DNA from: Streptomyces sp. CB01201 | GTDB lineage: Bacteria > Actinomycetota > Actinomycetes > Streptomycetales > Streptomycetaceae | Direction: 5' to 3' | Length of the DNA: 64,000 bases | Assembly (NCBI RefSeq): GCF_002803085.1 | Contig: NZ_NNBJ01000009.1 | Span: forward strand, 248,001-312,000 | Shown: positions 26,254 to 35,223 of the stretch, one piece after another | How positions within the stretch are numbered: the first letter of the stretch is position 1 | Layout: each line of letters begins with the position of its first letter | The notes under the pieces: model-generated | Databases searched by the model: none | What the model was told of the DNA's origin: nothing | What the model saw: only the letters and a program-made list of their open reading frames with translations | Translations under genes and position numbers: made by a program

Positions 26254-27105
26254 TCAATTCGATGGGTGTGATGGGTGGATGGTGAGTCCGGTGTGGGTGA
26301 GAAATGACCAGGGGAGTTGTGGGTTGTTGTTGATGCGGTGGATGCCTTGTTCGGTGGCGTCGGCGACATCGGCGAGGTGGTCGCTGGCGAGGTTGGCGAG
26401 TTCACGCTTCTTGAGTGAGGACCACAGCAGTTCCACCGGGTTCAGCTCGGGTGCGTAGGCGGGTAATCGCTCAAGTGTGAGCCAGTCCTGCTCGGCGACC
26501 CACGCCCGCATCACCCGGCTCCAGTGGGCCGACAGGCCGTCCCAGACCGGACCCACTTAGATGCGACGGACCCGAGGCGACAATGAGACGTCTGATTCAT
26601 CGAGGAACGAAATCCAGAAACGTGTGTGCACCGCCCTCATTTGAAACGCGATCACTCGTGGGAGACCCATCAGGCGATCTCCGACTCGTCCCATTCCACC
26701 ACCCGACGCTCGGGCCGCTGAACACTCCATCCCAGCCGGCCGGTCAGCAGCGGCCACACGACGCCCGCGACAACACCACCCCCCCTCCTCCCGCTCCACG
26801 ACGGCCCCGACCCGCTCCAGGGGCCACGAGTCAACCTCAAAACCATGCGCCCGGGCACCCTGTTCCAGCGCGGCCCGGCCACCTCGACCTGTGTGTCGTC
26901 CACCTTGGGCGGCCGCCCGATCGCCGCACGCCGCCGCAATGCCGCCCTGCTCCCACACCGACGCCAACGCCACACACTCTCCGCGCACACCCCCGCTGCC
27001 CGCGCGACCTTCATATTCGAGAGGCTCTCCTCGCGCAGTTCTACCGCTCGAACATGACGCGCCTCCGCCAACTGAGGCCGCTTCATCCGTCCCACCATCC
27101 GGTAC
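26254..27105 (-). pseudogene. IS630-family transposase with internal deletion
   Basis: From the N-terminus the minus strand reads MKRPQLAEARHVRAVELREE, KVARAAGVCAESVWRWRR (helix-turn-helix), IGRPPKVDDTQVEVA, EQGARAHGFEVDSWPLERVG, FWISFLDESDVSLSPRVRRI (first catalytic Asp region), stop, then directly VGPVWDGLSAHWSRVMRAWV, LPAYAPELNPVELLWSSLKK and RELANLASDHLADVA. Several frameshifts are present, and about 60-70 codons between VRR and the GPVWDGLSAHWS block (second Asp region) are missing. The end is a typical IS630 DDE C-terminus. Inactive. Confidence 0.85.
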
Positions 27106-27684
27106 TGCCTGGCCGCAACCCGCATGCACCCGCACCACCCCGCCGAATACAGAGCCTGGCCGTCCTTGCCGATGGTCGGCGTGACGAATCCGTCGGCGGG
27201 GACCGAGGCGCCGTAACCGAAATGGTTCGTCTCAACGATACGGATTTCGAGCGCGGTCTCGGCCTATTTGAGGAAGTAGACAGTCCGGAGTCCTCAAACC
27301 GCCGTGGACGATACAGACGTCGCAGTCGACGAGTTCCCGTATGGGAGCCTCAGCGGCGGGCCTTTCGGTGTCGGGCCTATAGACGACGTGTTTTGTGCGC
27401 GTTCAACGCATTCAATGAGTGATCCTCAAGAGAGGATCACAGTTCGAGCTGTGGTTTACACCGTTTCGAGAGCTATCCTCGACAGGCCCGGATTAAGGTT
27501 CTTGAAATGTCCGACCGTGGAGCTCCGCTGGCGCTCGTAGCTGGCGGCGGTTTCTTCGTCGGCCACCTTCACGGCCTGATCGCAGTTGGCCCACGGCCGG
27601 TCGAACCACTCCTGCTAAGGGCTGTCCCGTAATTGAAGAACCGGTGCTAAGGGGTAGTCCGCGAGCTCGTATGCAAGTCTGGGT
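27106..27684. other. Low-GC intergenic patch
   Basis: Between about 27200 and 27560 the GC content is visibly lower than around it. Short frames (for example 27223-27423 on the plus strand, MVRLNDTDFERGLG...) have no recognisable family or ribosome binding site. It may be foreign or decayed DNA. Confidence 0.4.
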
Positions 27685-27918
27685 TCACCTGCCGCCCGAC
27701 TTGATCCATGGCCATTTGACGATGCAGACCACGACAGGGGCAACGAGCATGGCCAACAGCCACAGGCCCACGCTCGCTGGAGAGTAGATGTAGCAGCGCC
27801 AATGCTCTGGCAGAGGCGACGGCGCGAGTAGGAGCAAGATCAGTGTGGCCCATGTGGCCAGCACGGCTGCTGCCATGCGTGCTGCAGTCATCTCTATCGG
27901 CCCCCTCACGGTGCTCAT
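27685..27918 (-). CDS. Small two-helix membrane protein
   Basis: A 77-residue protein with two predicted membrane helices, MAAAVLATWATLILLLLA and SVGLWLLAMLVAPVVVCIV, joined by PSPLPEHWRCYIYSPA, and a basic end KWPWIKSGGR. ATG 27918 or ATG 27891 may be the start; GGGGG lies 9-13 nt before the latter. No family. Isolated gene. Confidence 0.5.
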   Translation of the reverse strand: MSTVRGPIEMTAARMAAAVLATWATLILLLLAPSPLPEHWRCYIYSPASVGLWLLAMLVAPVVVCIVKWPWIKSGGR

Positions 27919-28015
27919 CTCGTTGGATCGGATGATAGGGCGACTGAGATGATCTTGGCGTGGCTGGTGTGATCACGGCGTCGGAGCCGTCCTGGATAGC
28001 CACGTTAGGTTCTTG

Positions 28016-28393
28016 GTGCGCGGGCCTGGCAGCACCAGCCTCGACTACCGGTTGGAGCTGGTCCTGGAGACCATTGGCGATGGCCGTCCTTCGATGACGG
28101 TGGTCAGGTATACCCGGCCGGACGGCACCGAGCAGTCACTGCTCGTGCCGGTAATACGCGGACGGTTCGGGCCGCCCGCCTCGTACGTGCGCCTGCTGGG
28201 CTTCGACGGCGCGTCGACTCTGACAGCCTCCCAAGCCGTCCCGGTCACCTCGGACAGCTCCTGGGCCGCGGCGCGGGTCGCGGCCTCGGTCGGGGCCGCA
28301 CTCAACGAGGCGACGCGCGAGGCCTGGCGGCAAGTACGGGAGGTGCTCGTGGATGAGGGCCTGCGAGCCGTGGTCGACCGGGGGCTGCGGTGA
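28016..28393 (+). CDS. Small partner of the Lon-like protein
   Basis: A 125-residue protein: a beta-rich first half (LDYRLELVLETIGDGRPSMT, VVRYTRPDGTEQSLLVPVIR) and a helical end (AARVAASVGAALNEATREAW). GTG 28016 is assumed; the frame is open further upstream and no ribosome binding site decides. It overlaps the next gene by GTGA, so the two are translationally coupled and probably act together. Family not recognised; similar small proteins precede effector/repeat-domain genes of conflict-type systems in actinobacteria. Confidence 0.55.
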   Translation: MRGPGSTSLDYRLELVLETIGDGRPSMTVVRYTRPDGTEQSLLVPVIRGRFGPPASYVRLLGFDGASTLTASQAVPVTSDSSWAAARVAASVGAALNEATREAWRQVREVLVDEGLRAVVDRGLR

Positions 28394-30072
28394 GCAGTGG
28401 GGCGGGCGGCCCGCGCGCCGAGCCGCCCGGCGGCAGACCGGAGCCGGACCGACCGTGGCACAGGCCGGCGGGCTCTGCCCGGCAACGCGCGGCCCGACCG
28501 GCGCTGGAGCGCCTGCTGAGAGGTGCCACCAGCCCGCAGTCCGTGATCCGGCACGTGCTGCTGGGGGATCCGCCACTGTGGTGGAGCTGTTGCGGCGAGG
28601 CGGCACGGGTCGACCCCGGATGGCTGTCGGGCTCGCGCTGCGCGGAGCTGCGTGACTGGCTGAACGCGACGGCACCGGACTCGGGCGCCGGGTCCGTCGG
28701 GTCGGTCGATCATCCGCTCCTGCTGGCCCGGGCGCTCGCAGCGCCCGCGGGCCGGGTCTCCGAGCACGACCCGGGCGTGTGGGAGCTGACCACGGCCTGG
28801 GAGCGGAGCGGTCTGCTCTGCGCCGACGCAGCGCCGGGGCCGTTCCGTCCCTCGGGTAGTGGGCTGGCCGGGCTCAGCCCGCGGCTGGCCAACTCGTTGA
28901 GTTCCATGCTGGACCTGATCCAGCAGACCGCAGGCGCGGGCCTGGCCGCCAAGGGCGTACTCACGATCGCCGCGCTCATGCTGGCAGGGGTCGAACCGCG
29001 CGGGCAGCGGGCCGTTCGGGTTGCTGTCGTCTTCGCCCGATCGTCCGGAACCGCCACGGTGGACGCACCTGCCTCCGACCCGCAGGGCCCGCAGGGGGTG
29101 ACCGGCGTCCTGGAGCTGAGGGAATTCCCCGCCGGACCGCCCGGGTTGTATCCCGACCCGCGGACGATGGACGGCGTGCGCAGCCCGAACGGTGAGTTCG
29201 CCGCCGCGCTGGGCCATGCCTGGCGGTTCGCCGGGGAGCGGCGCTGCGTACTGTGGCGCGTCGTCCTGTCCGACGGGCAGGTGGCCCCGGCCCGGCTCGA
29301 AGGCCCGTCGCTCGGCCTGGCCTTCGCGTTGGGCCTGCGCGAGCTGATGCGCAACCGGCGGCCCGGACGGCCCGGTTTCGGCGGGCTGCGCCGGCTCTTC
29401 CGCGGGCTGCGGCCCCGGACGGCGGTCACCGGTGCTCTCGACGGAAGTGAACACCTCGTCAGGATCGGCGACTTGGAGGCCAAACTGCTGGCCGCTCGCC
29501 GCGGTGGTCTGCGGCTCGTGGTCCCCGAGGCGGACCGGCTGGACGTCGTCAAGGCGCCCGAGCCCGGTGATGTCAGGTTCGCCCGGACGGTGCGTCAGGC
29601 CGACCGTTACGCACGCCGGTACCGCATGGGTCGCCTCGCGGTCGCCCTGGCCCTGGTCGCCGTCGGCAGTACCGGTACGGGGGTGGCCGTCCACGAGCAC
29701 GGCAACAGCGCCCGGCAGCACGCGGAGGCCCGGTCGCGGCAACTGGCCGCCCAGGCGGCCCTGCTGGACCAGTCCCAGCCGGACGTCGCCAAGCAGCTGC
29801 GGATCGCAGCGTTCCGCACCGCTCCCACCGTCGAGGCCTTCGACGCCCTGACCACCGGTGTCCGCCTGCCCGGGACGATCGCCGCGCCCGGCGTGCTGCA
29901 CGTGGCGGTCAGCAATGCTCTGCTCGCTGTCGTGGCCGACGGCCGGGTCCGGTTGTGGCGCCGCTCCGAGCACCGGTTCGCGGCGATGCCGGCGGTGTCG
30001 GGCAGATCACCGACGGGGCTCAGGCGAGCGGCAGGTTCGGCACCGTCTCGGGCACCGTCGCCACGGGCGTGA
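28390..30072 (+). CDS. Lon-protease-like membrane protein, 3' truncated
   Basis: A 560-residue frame. Residues about 200-385 resemble the Lon proteolytic domain: LEGPSLGLAFALGL with the presumed nucleophile Ser307, and AVTGALDG, RIGDLEAKLLAARRGGLRLV with Lys365 as dyad partner. A membrane helix follows (about 414-436, GRLAVALALVAVGSTGTGV), then a helical stretch QAALLDQSQPDVAKQLRIAA and the first blade of a WD40-like propeller (VLHVAVSNALLAVVADGRVR, LWRR). Homologues with this order continue for many blades. Here similarity ends near 29995, after which the frame runs into unrelated sequence. Likely a deletion product, possibly inactive. Confidence 0.65.
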   Translation: MSSGAGGPRAEPPGGRPEPDRPWHRPAGSARQRAARPALERLLRGATSPQSVIRHVLLGDPPLWWSCCGEAARVDPGWLSGSRCAELRDWLNATAPDSGAGSVGSVDHPLLLARALAAPAGRVSEHDPGVWELTTAWERSGLLCADAAPGPFRPSGSGLAGLSPRLANSLSSMLDLIQQTAGAGLAAKGVLTIAALMLAGVEPRGQRAVRVAVVFARSSGTATVDAPASDPQGPQGVTGVLELREFPAGPPGLYPDPRTMDGVRSPNGEFAAALGHAWRFAGERRCVLWRVVLSDGQVAPARLEGPSLGLAFALGLRELMRNRRPGRPGFGGLRRLFRGLRPRTAVTGALDGSEHLVRIGDLEAKLLAARRGGLRLVVPEADRLDVVKAPEPGDVRFARTVRQADRYARRYRMGRLAVALALVAVGSTGTGVAVHEHGNSARQHAEARSRQLAAQAALLDQSQPDVAKQLRIAAFRTAPTVEAFDALTTGVRLPGTIAAPGVLHVAVSNALLAVVADGRVRLWRRSEHRFAAMPAVSGRSPTGLRRAAGSAPSRAPSPRA

Positions 30073-30206
30073 TCACCGCCACCCATGACGGTCCGCTGCT
30101 GCCCGCCGGCCCGCTCACCTTCACCTTCGACTCGGCGCACGACGCGATCACCGCCCTGCACATCAATGGGTGCGGAGCCAAGGCAGCGGTCGGGGTCTGC
30201 TACTGA
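30000..30206 (+). pseudogene. 3' remnant of an unrelated gene fused to the truncated Lon-like gene
   Basis: In the +3 frame relative to the Lon-like gene the sequence reads VATGVITATHDGPLLPAGPL, TFTFDSAHDAITALHINGCG, AKAAVGVCY and stop. It looks like the end of a secreted or soluble protein. No start belongs to it; it is joined out of frame at about 29995, marking a deletion junction. Confidence 0.5.
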
Positions 30207-30395
30207 CGGCCGCGTTCCTCATCTCCAGGCCGCTCGACGTCGAGGTCTGGGTGCCCCGAGAACGGGCGAGGCAGGGCGATGTTGACGGTCGCAACAAGCG
30301 ACGGCCCCCGGCTTTGACGCCCGCGACGAGGACGGTCCCGGTGATGCCTCGTACGTTGTGCCGACCAGAGGGCACGAACGGAGAGTGGGGCCCAG

Positions 30396-31889
30396 ATGTC
30401 CGAACTGATGCCGTCGGAAGTCACACGGTCGGCGCCCGGGGTGAGCAAACGCAAGCTCGGCGTGCTGGCCCTGGTCGGAATCTTCTTCTTCACGGTGTCC
30501 GGTGGCCCCTTCGGGCTCGAAGCCTCGCTTTCCAGCGCGGGTCCGGGCATGACCGTGTTGATGATCGTCCTGGTCCCGGTGGTCTTCGGCGTCCCGAACG
30601 CACTGGTGGCAGCGGAGTTGAGTGCCGCGATACCTGTCGACGGTGGCTACTACTACTGGACGAAGATCGCGCTCGGCAGAGGCGCGGCCTTCGTGTTCGG
30701 GGCCTGGAATTCGATCGGCTCTGTGCTGAACCTTGCCCTCTATCCGATTCTGCTGGTCGACTACCTGGGCACCTGGGTCCCGGACATCGCCCGCGGCAAG
30801 GGGCTGGTGATCGTGGATCTCTTCCACGGCGGTTTCGTCGTGGACCTGCACTGGGTCGTCACCGTCGCCCTCGTCGTCCCGATGGCGTACCTGAACTACC
30901 GTGGCTCCAAAGCGGTGGGTGAGTACTCGGTCGGGATGATGGTGCTGATCCTCGCACCGTTCGCGGTGCTGTCGGTCCTCGGCATCTGGCACGCGGTCGG
31001 CAACGGGATCAATGTGCTCTCGCCCTTCATGGTGCCGGGGCAGAGCGTCCACTCGTCGGTGGCCGGTGCGCTCAGCGTGATCGTGTGGCTGTACCTCGGC
31101 TTCGACGGCCCGAGCACGGTGCTGGGTGAGGTCGCCGACGCGCATCGGACCTATACCCGGGCCCTGATGGTCTCGGTTCCGCTGATCATCGCCGCCTATC
31201 TGCTGCCCACCGTGGCCGCCATCGGCAGCGGACTGCACCACGGCTCGCCCGGCGACTGGGTGCAGGGGGACTTCATCGTGGTCGGGGACGCACTGGGCGG
31301 CCTCTGGCTGAAGGTGCTGATCTCCCTGGGATCGGCGCTCTCCCTGGTGGGGCTGTTCATGGCCATCCTGCTGACGAGCACCCGGGTCCCGCGGGCACTG
31401 GCCGCGGACGCGTACCTGCCCCGCTGGATGGCCCGGGACAGCCGGCGGTTCAACACGCCGGTGGGTGCGCTGGTGGCGAGCACCACCATCGTCATCGTGC
31501 TCTCTGCCGTCGACTTCAGCTCGATCCTGCGGGCCACGGTGCTGCTGACCCTGGCCTCGATCCTGCTGGAGTTCGTGGCCTTCCTCGTGCTGCGCTGGAG
31601 GTATCCCCAGATGCTCCGGCCCGTTCGGGTGCCGGGCGGCTGGCCCGGCGCGGTCCTGGTCGTCGTGCTTCCCACGGCGATGATCGTGTACCTGGTGTGG
31701 AGTACCGCGGTCGACGAGGCCGTGACATTCGGTACGAGTCTCGCGGTGGCCCTGCTGGCCGTGCTCATGTACCCGCTGTGCCAGCGGTTCGTCAAGGGCG
31801 ACCGGCCGGACGCGGAGATCGACTCGTCCCGGTTCGAACTGGGTCCGGACCGGTTCGCGGGATTCGGTTCGCGGAAGGCGGGCGTCTGA
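30396..31889 (+). CDS. APC-family amino acid permease
   Basis: A 497-residue membrane protein with about 12 helices. The first helix region LVGIFFFTVSGGPFGLEASL carries the unwound G-S/G-G-P substrate loop of APC transporters, and PVDGGYYYWTKIALGRGAAF is the helix 2-3 signature. VIVWLYLGFDGPSTVLGEVA corresponds to helix 6. ATG 30396, with GAGAGTGGGG before it. Its stop overlaps the ATG of the serine hydrolase (TGATG), so uptake and hydrolysis are coupled. Substrate not predictable; amino acids or small peptide-like compounds are likely. Confidence 0.9.
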   Translation: MSELMPSEVTRSAPGVSKRKLGVLALVGIFFFTVSGGPFGLEASLSSAGPGMTVLMIVLVPVVFGVPNALVAAELSAAIPVDGGYYYWTKIALGRGAAFVFGAWNSIGSVLNLALYPILLVDYLGTWVPDIARGKGLVIVDLFHGGFVVDLHWVVTVALVVPMAYLNYRGSKAVGEYSVGMMVLILAPFAVLSVLGIWHAVGNGINVLSPFMVPGQSVHSSVAGALSVIVWLYLGFDGPSTVLGEVADAHRTYTRALMVSVPLIIAAYLLPTVAAIGSGLHHGSPGDWVQGDFIVVGDALGGLWLKVLISLGSALSLVGLFMAILLTSTRVPRALAADAYLPRWMARDSRRFNTPVGALVASTTIVIVLSAVDFSSILRATVLLTLASILLEFVAFLVLRWRYPQMLRPVRVPGGWPGAVLVVVLPTAMIVYLVWSTAVDEAVTFGTSLAVALLAVLMYPLCQRFVKGDRPDAEIDSSRFELGPDRFAGFGSRKAGV

Positions 31890-33469
31890 TGGATGTGCAA
31901 CAGGTACTCACTGGACTTGCGGAGCAGGTGCGGACCTGGTGGCCGGTGCCGGGAATCGCGATCAGCGTTGTCGACAGGACCGGCGAGTCGGCGTTCGTCA
32001 CAGCAGGGTTCGCGAACGCGGAGCGACTGGTGCCGGTCTCCCCTCGCACGCGGTTCGAGATCGGTTCCGTCAGCAAGACCTTCACCTCTTTCCTGCTCGG
32101 CAGACTGGCGGAGGAGGGGAAGGTGGACCTCGACGCGGCGGTCGCCGACCACCTCCCCTGGTTCGCCCCGAACGGCGGCTCCCGCGCGATCACCGTCCGG
32201 CACCTTCTCCAGCACACCTCCGGCCTGGTGGCCGGCGCCGACGCGCTGCCCGATGCCGCCGCACGCGGCTACGCGCTGCGCGATGCCAGGACCTGGGCCG
32301 AACCCGGTGAGCTGTTCCACTACTCCAACGAGGGTTACAACCTGCTCGGACTGATCGTCGAGCAGGCGACGGGGGAATCGCTGGCGGACGCCATGGCCGG
32401 GCGGCTGCTGCGGCCCCTGGGCATGAGCGAATCGGCGGCACGGATCACCCATGAGGACATCGCCGAACTCGCGGCCGGGTACCGGTTCCTGCGCGACGAC
32501 CGCCCGCCCCTGCCCTCGGCCCCACTCGCGCCGGCCGGCTTCTTCGAGTACTCGTCGGCCGATGGAAACGTGCTGGCAACCGCTTCCGACCTGGGTCTGT
32601 TCGCCCGCATGCTGCTGGGCCGGGGCACCCTGGACGGAACCCGGATCGTCGGGCCTGAGCTCTTCCGGCAGATCGTCACGCTGCCGGCCGGAGAGGTCGG
32701 TTCCGGCTACGCGCTCGGCGTGGACGTGGAACTGATCGACGGCCGCACCTGGCTCACGCATGCCGGCGGGATGGTCGGATACCGCTCGTACCTGGCCGCC
32801 GACATCGACGGCGGGCACGGTGTCGCCGTGCTGACCAACGCGCCCGGCGAGTGCCAGATCATCGACCGCTTCGCCCGCCACGTGCTCGACGTCGTCCAGG
32901 GAGCCCCGGCGGACCCGGCGCTGTTCGACCCGGAGCGGATCCCCGATGCCCAGCGCTACGTCGGGGTCCACGGAACGGCGCCGCGTCAGATCCGCGTCGA
33001 GGCCAGGGGGGACGACCGGCTCTCCCTGACGGCGGACGGCGTGAGCGGCAGGCTGTACGACGCGGGGGACGGCCGGCTGGTGTGCGATCACCCGGGATGG
33101 TCCGCCTACCACCACTCCCTGGACGGACGTTGGCTCTACGGGCCCGAGTCACTGGGTCCCGGCTCCGCCGGTCCGACCACTCCCCCGCATCCGCTGACCG
33201 GCCACTACCGCAGCTACACCCCCTGGTATCCCAGCTTCAGCATCGTGCAGCGGGCGGGACGACTGCACATGATCGCCGCGACCGGCGTGGAAGCGCCCTG
33301 CGACGAACCGGAACTCGTTCCGCTCGACGACGGGACGTTCCGCGTAGGAGCCGACCCCCGGCTGCCGGAGCGTCTGACGTCGGGGCCCGCCCCGGCCGGC
33401 GCCGTGCTCTGGGTCGACCTGGACGGGTGCCGCTACACGCGCTCGTTCCGGGATCACACGAAGCCCTGA
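31889..33469 (+). CDS. Serine hydrolase of the beta-lactamase/DD-peptidase family
   Basis: A 526-residue class-C-type serine hydrolase. Active-site motifs are S60-V-S-K63, Y145-S-N147 and H291-A-G-G (the usual K-T-G position). The C-terminal 170 residues form an extra beta-rich domain (TGHYRSYTPWYPSFSIVQ), as in D-aminopeptidase- and esterase-like members. No signal peptide, so cytosolic. ATG 31889 overlaps the permease stop. Probable substrate is a D-amino-acid-containing or lactam/ester compound taken up by the permease; inferred from coupling only. Its last bases overlap the end of the convergent PucR gene. Confidence 0.88.
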   Translation: MDVQQVLTGLAEQVRTWWPVPGIAISVVDRTGESAFVTAGFANAERLVPVSPRTRFEIGSVSKTFTSFLLGRLAEEGKVDLDAAVADHLPWFAPNGGSRAITVRHLLQHTSGLVAGADALPDAAARGYALRDARTWAEPGELFHYSNEGYNLLGLIVEQATGESLADAMAGRLLRPLGMSESAARITHEDIAELAAGYRFLRDDRPPLPSAPLAPAGFFEYSSADGNVLATASDLGLFARMLLGRGTLDGTRIVGPELFRQIVTLPAGEVGSGYALGVDVELIDGRTWLTHAGGMVGYRSYLAADIDGGHGVAVLTNAPGECQIIDRFARHVLDVVQGAPADPALFDPERIPDAQRYVGVHGTAPRQIRVEARGDDRLSLTADGVSGRLYDAGDGRLVCDHPGWSAYHHSLDGRWLYGPESLGPGSAGPTTPPHPLTGHYRSYTPWYPSFSIVQRAGRLHMIAATGVEAPCDEPELVPLDDGTFRVGADPRLPERLTSGPAPAGAVLWVDLDGCRYTRSFRDHTKP

Positions 33470-35085
33470 GCGGCGCCCGTCCGCAGCTCGCGCACCCTGA
33501 GCTGGAGGTGCGCGAGCAGCACGGCGTCGGCATCCGCGAAGTCCAGTCCCGAGACCTCGCGGATACGGCGCAGCCGGTAGCGCATGGTGTTGGGGTGGAT
33601 GTGCAGGGCCTCCGCCGCACTGTCGGTGGCTCCCGCGGCGGCGAGGTAGGCGGCCAGGGTCGCGGCCAGCGGACCGTCCTGGCCCTCGTTCTGGCGCAGC
33701 CGGTGCAGCGCGCCGCCGGCGTCCGACAGACCGAGCGTCTCGGTCACGTCCGCGAGGTGCAGCAGGAGCACCGCCAGCGCCATGTCCTCCACGGTGCGCA
33801 CGACCGGTCCACGAACGGCCGGGTGCCGCAGGGCCCGCAGCGCCGCGTCCGTCTGAGCCCGTACGTCGGCGATCCGGCCCATCGATCCGGCCGGGCCGCC
33901 GACGGCGACCACGTAGTCGCCGGCCAGCGGGGTCCGCGCGAGGAAGTCGCGGGCCAGGGCGACGGCCGACGCCAGCGGCGTGGCGTGTTCCGAAGGCCAG
34001 GCGGCCAGGACGTACACCGCTCCGGTGCCCGCCACCACGGCAGAACGGGGGTGTACGGCCGCCAGGAAGTACTCCAGCGTGTCCGCGAACCGGCGCAGTC
34101 CGGCGGCGTCCAGCGCGTCGGACCGCCGGCTCCCGGCCATCCGCGGGGCCGCGGCCAGGACGCAGACCGGCCCGGAGCCCAACTGCAACCGGCTCGCCTC
34201 CACCGGGTCGGCCGCCCCGCCGAGGACCGCGGCGGCCAGCTCGCCGCGCTGGCGGCGGGCGTAGCTGGTCTCTGTGCGCAGGGCGACCAGCTGTAGCGCG
34301 ACCACGGGCGCGAATTCGCGCAGCCGGGCGGTGGCCGCCTCGCTGAGCGGTCCGGGGACGGCGGCCCAGATGTAGCCGAGGACGTCCGAACCGGCCCGCA
34401 CCGCGATGGCGACCCGGGCCAGCTGACCGGCGCCGGTCGCCTCCATGTACACCGGTTCGGAGCTGGCATGGAGCCGTTCGAACTCCTGGCGCTCGCGCTG
34501 TTCGGCGAGGGTCCGCTGGTGCACGGCCCGTCCCAGGATGGTTTCGATCCGCTCGGAGTCGGTCCGGTCCTGGCCCTCCGACCAGGCGACCAGCGCGGAG
34601 AAGCGGTCCTCGATGGTGACCGGGGCGCCGACGGCCTCATAGACGGCGTTCGCCAGGGCGAACAGCTCCGCGCCGCTGTCGGCCGAGCGTACGCGCATCC
34701 TCGCGTACTCCAGCAGCTGTTCACGGACGGTCGTGGCCACGTGCATCCAGGACGCGTCGCGGTTGACCTCGATGATGGTCGGTGTGTCGTCGACCGACGG
34801 CGGCACCGGGGCCTTCAGCGCCAGCACGTGCGCGCCGGCCCGGCGCATGGCCGCGGTCAGCTCGCACAGCTCGGCCTCGGTGGTCACGCCGACCCCGAGC
34901 ACCACGCATCCGGGTCCGAGTTGTGTCGGTGCACCCGGGGCGTGGATCACGATGTCGGTGAGCGGTCCGCCGCCACCGGTCCCTTCCTGGACCAGGCGCA
35001 GCAGCGCCGGCCCGATGTTGTCGACGAGCTGGCGGACGGACGGGTGCCCCCGCGTTCCGGACTCCCGCGTTCCGGACTCCCGCAT
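33454..35085 (-). CDS. PucR-family transcriptional regulator
   Basis: A 543-residue regulator ending in the PucR-type helix-turn-helix (HTH_30): AATDSAAEALHIHPNTMRYR, LRRIREVSGLDF, AVLLAHLQLRVREL. The centre has a GGDEF-like fold region common in this family, and the N-terminus a CdaR/GAF-like sensor. It opens with a short repeat RESGTRESGTR. It converges on the serine hydrolase and is divergent from the LysA-like gene with a 138-bp shared promoter region, so it likely controls the LysA-like gene and perhaps the permease operon. Confidence 0.88.
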   Translation of the reverse strand: MRESGTRESGTRGHPSVRQLVDNIGPALLRLVQEGTGGGGPLTDIVIHAPGAPTQLGPGCVVLGVGVTTEAELCELTAAMRRAGAHVLALKAPVPPSVDDTPTIIEVNRDASWMHVATTVREQLLEYARMRVRSADSGAELFALANAVYEAVGAPVTIEDRFSALVAWSEGQDRTDSERIETILGRAVHQRTLAEQRERQEFERLHASSEPVYMEATGAGQLARVAIAVRAGSDVLGYIWAAVPGPLSEAATARLREFAPVVALQLVALRTETSYARRQRGELAAAVLGGAADPVEASRLQLGSGPVCVLAAAPRMAGSRRSDALDAAGLRRFADTLEYFLAAVHPRSAVVAGTGAVYVLAAWPSEHATPLASAVALARDFLARTPLAGDYVVAVGGPAGSMGRIADVRAQTDAALRALRHPAVRGPVVRTVEDMALAVLLLHLADVTETLGLSDAGGALHRLRQNEGQDGPLAATLAAYLAAAGATDSAAEALHIHPNTMRYRLRRIREVSGLDFADADAVLLAHLQLRVRELRTGAAQGFV

Positions 35086-35223
35086 GCCGCACCCCCGACT
35101 CGAAGGACTGTTGTGTGCGTCAAGTCTGGGAGCTCGTCATTGATGCTGTCAACGAAGATCCGGAAGGGCCGGAGCGCAAGGATGGCAGCAGAGCGGGACC
35201 GATGAGCGGCACGAGGAGTGCGG

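Noticed and set aside
28045..29973. 642-aa minus-strand open frame
   Set aside because: Antisense to the Lon-like gene, low-complexity translation.
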